A DNA stretch of 64,000 nucleotides from Marinimicrobium sp. C6131 (lineage in GTDB: Bacteria > Pseudomonadota > Gammaproteobacteria > Pseudomonadales > Cellvibrionaceae). The first letter of the stretch is position 1. Every line of letters begins with the position of its first letter. The notes under the pieces are model-generated. The model was given only the letters and a program-made list of their open reading frames with translations. It searched no databases and was not told the origin of the DNA. Where the stretch lies: the NCBI RefSeq assembly GCF_026153455.1, contig NZ_CP110629.1:372001-436000 (forward strand). The letters are read 5' to 3'. Positions 61,057-64,000 of the stretch are shown in pieces. Both the position numbers and the translations under genes were made by a program.

Positions 61057-62028
61057 TCAGATGATGCCCGCGCGAAGAATGTCGTGCATATGTACGACCC
61101 CCTGGGGTCGTCTTTGTTCGTCGAGAACAATCAGGGCGGTGATTTTTTTGTCTTCCATGATTTTCAGTGCCTCGGCCGCCAGAGTGTGGGCATCGATGGT
61201 TTTTGGCTGGGCGTTCATCAACTGGCCGATTTCGGCCCCGGCCAGATCGGCGCCCCGGTCAATGCTTCGGCGCAGATCGCCGTCGGTGTAGATCCCGAGC
61301 AACCGGTCCTGTTCGTCGACGATGGTGGTCATTCCAAAGCCCTTGCGGGTCATTTCCAGCAGTGCCTGGGACAGGCTGGTGTGAATGCCAACGCGGGGAA
61401 TGGCGGCACCGCGGTGCATGATGTCCTCGGCGCGTAGCAGCAGTTTGCGGCCGAGAGTGCCCCCCGGGTGGGAAAAGGCGAAGTCTTCGGCGGTAAAGCC
61501 GCGGGCTTCGAGCAGGGCGATGGCGAGCGCATCGCCGATCACCAGGGTTGCGGTGGTGCTCGCCGTCGGCGCCAGCGCCAGCGGGCAGGCCTCCGTCGTG
61601 ACACTGATGTCCAGATTGACGGCGGCTTCCTCGGCCAGTGGTGAGCGGGGGTTGCCGGTCATGCTGATGATGGGTACCCCGAGACGCTTGAGCAGCGGTA
61701 GCAGGGTGATGATTTCATCGGAATTGCCGGAGTAGGAAATGGCAATGACGGCGTCTTCCCGGGTGATCATGCCCAGATCGCCGTGGCTCGCTTCCCCGGG
61801 GTGGACAAAAAAAGCGGGTGTGCCGGTGCTGGCCAGTGTGGCGGCGATTTTTTTGGCGATGTGCCCGGATTTACCCATGCCGGTGACAATCACCCGTCCG
61901 GAGACTTCAAGCATCAGTTCGCAGGCCCGGGTGAAGCGGGCATCGATTCTCTCGCGCAAGGCCGCTACGGCCTGCTGCTCAATATCGATGGTGCGCTGTC
62001 CGGAGTGGATAAAATCGAAGTCAGTCAT
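61057..62028 (-). CDS. kdsD: D-arabinose 5-phosphate isomerase
   Basis: This 323-aa enzyme makes arabinose 5-phosphate, the KDO precursor. An N-terminal SIS domain (GRVIVTGMGKSGHIAKKIAATLASTGTPAFFVHPGEASHGDLG) is followed by two CBS domains (~205-323). It is the first gene of the KDO/LPS-transport run. Confidence 0.96.
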   Translation of the reverse strand: MTDFDFIHSGQRTIDIEQQAVAALRERIDARFTRACELMLEVSGRVIVTGMGKSGHIAKKIAATLASTGTPAFFVHPGEASHGDLGMITREDAVIAISYSGNSDEIITLLPLLKRLGVPIISMTGNPRSPLAEEAAVNLDISVTTEACPLALAPTASTTATLVIGDALAIALLEARGFTAEDFAFSHPGGTLGRKLLLRAEDIMHRGAAIPRVGIHTSLSQALLEMTRKGFGMTTIVDEQDRLLGIYTDGDLRRSIDRGADLAGAEIGQLMNAQPKTIDAHTLAAEALKIMEDKKITALIVLDEQRRPQGVVHMHDILRAGII

Positions 62029-62100
62029 GGACGGTGCAAGTACTCGGCGTCGTAAAGCGCCCCATTATACGGCCTTGGGCCGGGGATGACGAATGCCGGC

Positions 62101-63087
62101 TTAGAGCGTGTTGAGCAACCACAGGTAATAGCCGATATAGGTCCCCAGCAACACGGTGCCGATCAGTCGTCCCAGGTGTCCCCGAGCCTCGCCCGGACCC
62201 GTATGGGCATTGCGGCGCATCCGGTAATCCACGCCGATCGCGATGGCGAGAGCCAGCGTCATCGCCGCCATGGCCAGATAGTCCCGGTGAAAGACCAACC
62301 GGTCCATGACCGGCTCCTGAATCAGGCCGGGTAGGGCCATAACCGCCAGCAGGTTGAACAGGTTGGAACCGATGATGTTGCCCAGAGCCATATCCTGGTG
62401 GCCCTTGAGGGCGCTGCCGACGGACGCGGCCAGTTCGGGAAGGCTGGTGCCCACCGCAACGACCGTCAGGCCCACGACCAGCGGGGAGACGCCGGCGGCC
62501 AGCGCCAGATTCCGTGCGCCCCACACCAGAAGTTCGGCGCTGATCACCAGGGTGACGAGTCCGATCAGGAACCAGAGCGCAGCGGCCACAGGAGTGCACT
62601 CGGGAATGTCGCTGTCCACCTCTTCCGGGTGGGCGCGCCGGGTCAGTGCGAGGGCCGCCAGAACGACTACCAGTGCCGCTACCAGCAGGAGGCCTTCGAG
62701 GCGGGTCAGTTGACCGTCGTACAGTGTGAAGCCGGCCAGCAGGGTGGTGAGCAACAGCGCCGGCAGCTCCCGGGTGAGCAGGTGAGGCTGAATGGGCAGG
62801 GCGACCAGCAGGGCCGTGATGGCCAGAACCAGTCCCATATTGGCGAGATTGGAGCCCAGAGCATTGCCCACGGCCAGCTCTCCCGCATCGCGCACAGAGG
62901 CGCTGAGGGAAACCATGATTTCCGGGGCGGAGGTGCCGAAGGCGACAATCGTCAGGCCGATCACCAGTTTTGAAACGCCCAGGCGATGGGCGAGGGCGGC
63001 GCTACCCTCAACAAAGCGATCGGCGCTCCAGATCAGGCCGGCGAAGCCGGCCAGCAGGGCGATGATGGACCAACCCCAAGGCGTCAT
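62101..63087 (-). CDS. yrbG: Calcium/sodium antiporter (YrbG family)
   Basis: This 328-aa membrane protein has two inverted alpha repeats of the CaCA superfamily: VAFGTSAPEIMVSLSAS with GNALGSNLANMG, and VAVGTSLPELAASV with GNIIGSNLFNLLAV. About ten helices are visible. It heads the minus-strand kds/lpt cluster and is divergent from the MlaC-like gene. Confidence 0.94.
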   Translation of the reverse strand: MTPWGWSIIALLAGFAGLIWSADRFVEGSAALAHRLGVSKLVIGLTIVAFGTSAPEIMVSLSASVRDAGELAVGNALGSNLANMGLVLAITALLVALPIQPHLLTRELPALLLTTLLAGFTLYDGQLTRLEGLLLVAALVVVLAALALTRRAHPEEVDSDIPECTPVAAALWFLIGLVTLVISAELLVWGARNLALAAGVSPLVVGLTVVAVGTSLPELAASVGSALKGHQDMALGNIIGSNLFNLLAVMALPGLIQEPVMDRLVFHRDYLAMAAMTLALAIAIGVDYRMRRNAHTGPGEARGHLGRLIGTVLLGTYIGYYLWLLNTL

Positions 63088-63277
63088 TGGCGAATCTCGT
63101 CGTCTGCAGTCGTGGTGTTTGAGGGGAACACTAACATTCTTTTACGGTCAGAGCGTAGGTCGAGAGGCCGAGTCAATGTTATGATGTAGCCTTTTAATGG
63201 CCCAGCCTGAGCATTGACCGGGCGCCCGGGCTGGATGGCCCATTATCCGGAAGCTGGAATCTGTAAGGAACCCACAT

Positions 63278-63919
63278 ATGACCCAACCCGATATTGCAAA
63301 GATCTCGTTCCGATCGGTCGTAGCCCTGATGGCCGGTTGCCTTATGGCGGCAAACCTCTGGGCGGCAGAACCGGTGAATCCCAAGCAGGAGACGCCGCAC
63401 GAATTGATTGAGGAGGTGACCGAAGTCCTGTTCGATGTGGTTCAGGAGTACAACGGTGGCAGTGAGAATGCCGAGCGCTATTACGATGAAATCCAGGGTA
63501 TTCTGGAGCCGGTGGTGGATTTCGAATTCATTGCCAAGGCGGTCATGGGGTCGCATCGCTCTGAGGCCAGTGACGAGCAGGTGGATACGTTCGTTCAGGT
63601 CTTCAAGCGTGGGCTGGTTACCACGTACGCCAAGGGAATTGCCAACTATGTGGACAGTGAGATCAGCATTCGTCCGCCGTCCGAGGATATCGAAGGCAAG
63701 CGCCGGGTCAGTGTCGATCAGGAGGTGAAGCACGAAGGCTCCACCTACCGTCTGTCGTATACCATGGCGAAGAACCGCTCGGGCGAGTGGAAACTGATCA
63801 ACCTGGTGCTGGATGGCGTGAATCTCGGTCGCTCGTTCCGCAGCCAGTTCGGTCAGGCCGCCAAGAAGTATGATGGTGACCTGGACAAGGTCATCGACAA
63901 TTGGCTGGATGAGATGTAA
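63278..63919 (+). CDS. mlaC: MlaC-like phospholipid-binding protein (Tgt2/toluene-tolerance family)
   Basis: This 213-aa periplasmic protein has a signal peptide (SVVALMAGCLMAANLWA-AEP) and the Tgt2/MlaC fold: VVDFEFIAKAVMGSHRSEAS, FKRGLVTTYAKGIANY and the C-terminal LINLVLDGVNLGRSFRSQF. MlaC shuttles phospholipids between membranes. It is the first gene of its transcription unit, whereas mlaFED usually precede it in this spot. A GTAAGGAACC ribosome site leads the ATG. Confidence 0.88.
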   Translation: MTQPDIAKISFRSVVALMAGCLMAANLWAAEPVNPKQETPHELIEEVTEVLFDVVQEYNGGSENAERYYDEIQGILEPVVDFEFIAKAVMGSHRSEASDEQVDTFVQVFKRGLVTTYAKGIANYVDSEISIRPPSEDIEGKRRVSVDQEVKHEGSTYRLSYTMAKNRSGEWKLINLVLDGVNLGRSFRSQFGQAAKKYDGDLDKVIDNWLDEM

Positions 63920-63944
63920 TCGCCGGTTTGGCCCCCATTCCTGT

Positions 63945-63967
63945 GCCGTCGCCTCCCGGGCGGCGGC
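63945..63967 (+). terminator. Weak terminator-like hairpin after the MlaC-like gene
   Basis: GCCGTCGCC pairs imperfectly with GGGCGGCGGC, followed by ATTGTCGTTTCT. If it works, mlaC is monocistronic. Confidence 0.35.
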
Positions 63968-64000
63968 ATTGTCGTTTCTGGGGCAGGCGGACGGCTTTCG

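Overview
This is a window of a Gammaproteobacterium chromosome. Gene content and order (dapA-bamC, kdsD-kdsC-lptCAB-rpoN-hpf-ptsN-rapZ-ptsO, ampDE, groESL, argDF) are typical of that class. A GH9 cellulase, a sodium-pumping oxaloacetate decarboxylase and high GC content point to a marine polysaccharide degrader of the Cellvibrionales/Marinimicrobium kind. The genus is inference; no rRNA or marker gene in the window settles it. No CRISPR array, prophage or complete insertion sequence was seen.

Layout. 1-8.5 kb: 3' part of a GH9 glucanase, gamma-glutamyltransferase, DusC, and the oadGAB sodium pump. 8.7-13.7 kb: a PhoH-like ATPase, then an AT-rich island with a complete retron (OLD-type ATPase-TOPRIM effector, msr-msd RNA, reverse transcriptase) and a vapBC toxin-antitoxin pair. 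13.8-18.4 kb: EamA transporter, clan GH-A lipoprotein, queE-queC, two identical tRNA-Lys genes. 18.4-33.7 kb: nadA, dapA-bamC, PilZ and LRR proteins, an OmpA-type lipoprotein, rsmJ, nadC, a retropepsin-like protein, a DUF1631 protein, and a peptidoglycan-recycling group (ampD, ampE, ampG-like) with a YajQ protein. 33.8-41 kb: groESL, sodB, a coiled-coil membrane protein, a Lar-like zinc protein, class I fumarase, PhzF. 41-52.8 kb: argD-argF with an ABC ATPase, TonB receptor overlapping hrpB, monothiol glutaredoxin, CorA, HAD phosphatase, SDR. 52.8-63.1 kb, minus strand: darP, an HExxH lipoprotein, and the nitrogen-PTS/sigma-54/LPS-transport cluster ending in kdsC, kdsD and yrbG. 63.3 kb: a MlaC-like protein with no mlaFED before it.

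Two things stand out. First, the retron at 9.6-13.1 kb: the msr-msd RNA is bounded by a perfect 15-bp inverted repeat (11810-11824 and 11946-11960), and the stop codon of the effector gene lies inside the first arm. Second, five intergenic hairpin elements (18425-18526, 18712-18806, 39818-39970, 40096-40189, 51204-51298). Their outer arms differ between copies yet stay perfectly paired over 21-25 bp. Every copy shows a CANGGANG hexaloop hairpin whose stem covaries (CCC/GGG or TAC/GTA). That is the published recognition form for CsrA/RsmA-family proteins. Four of the five copies form two head-to-head composites of about 370-380 bp.
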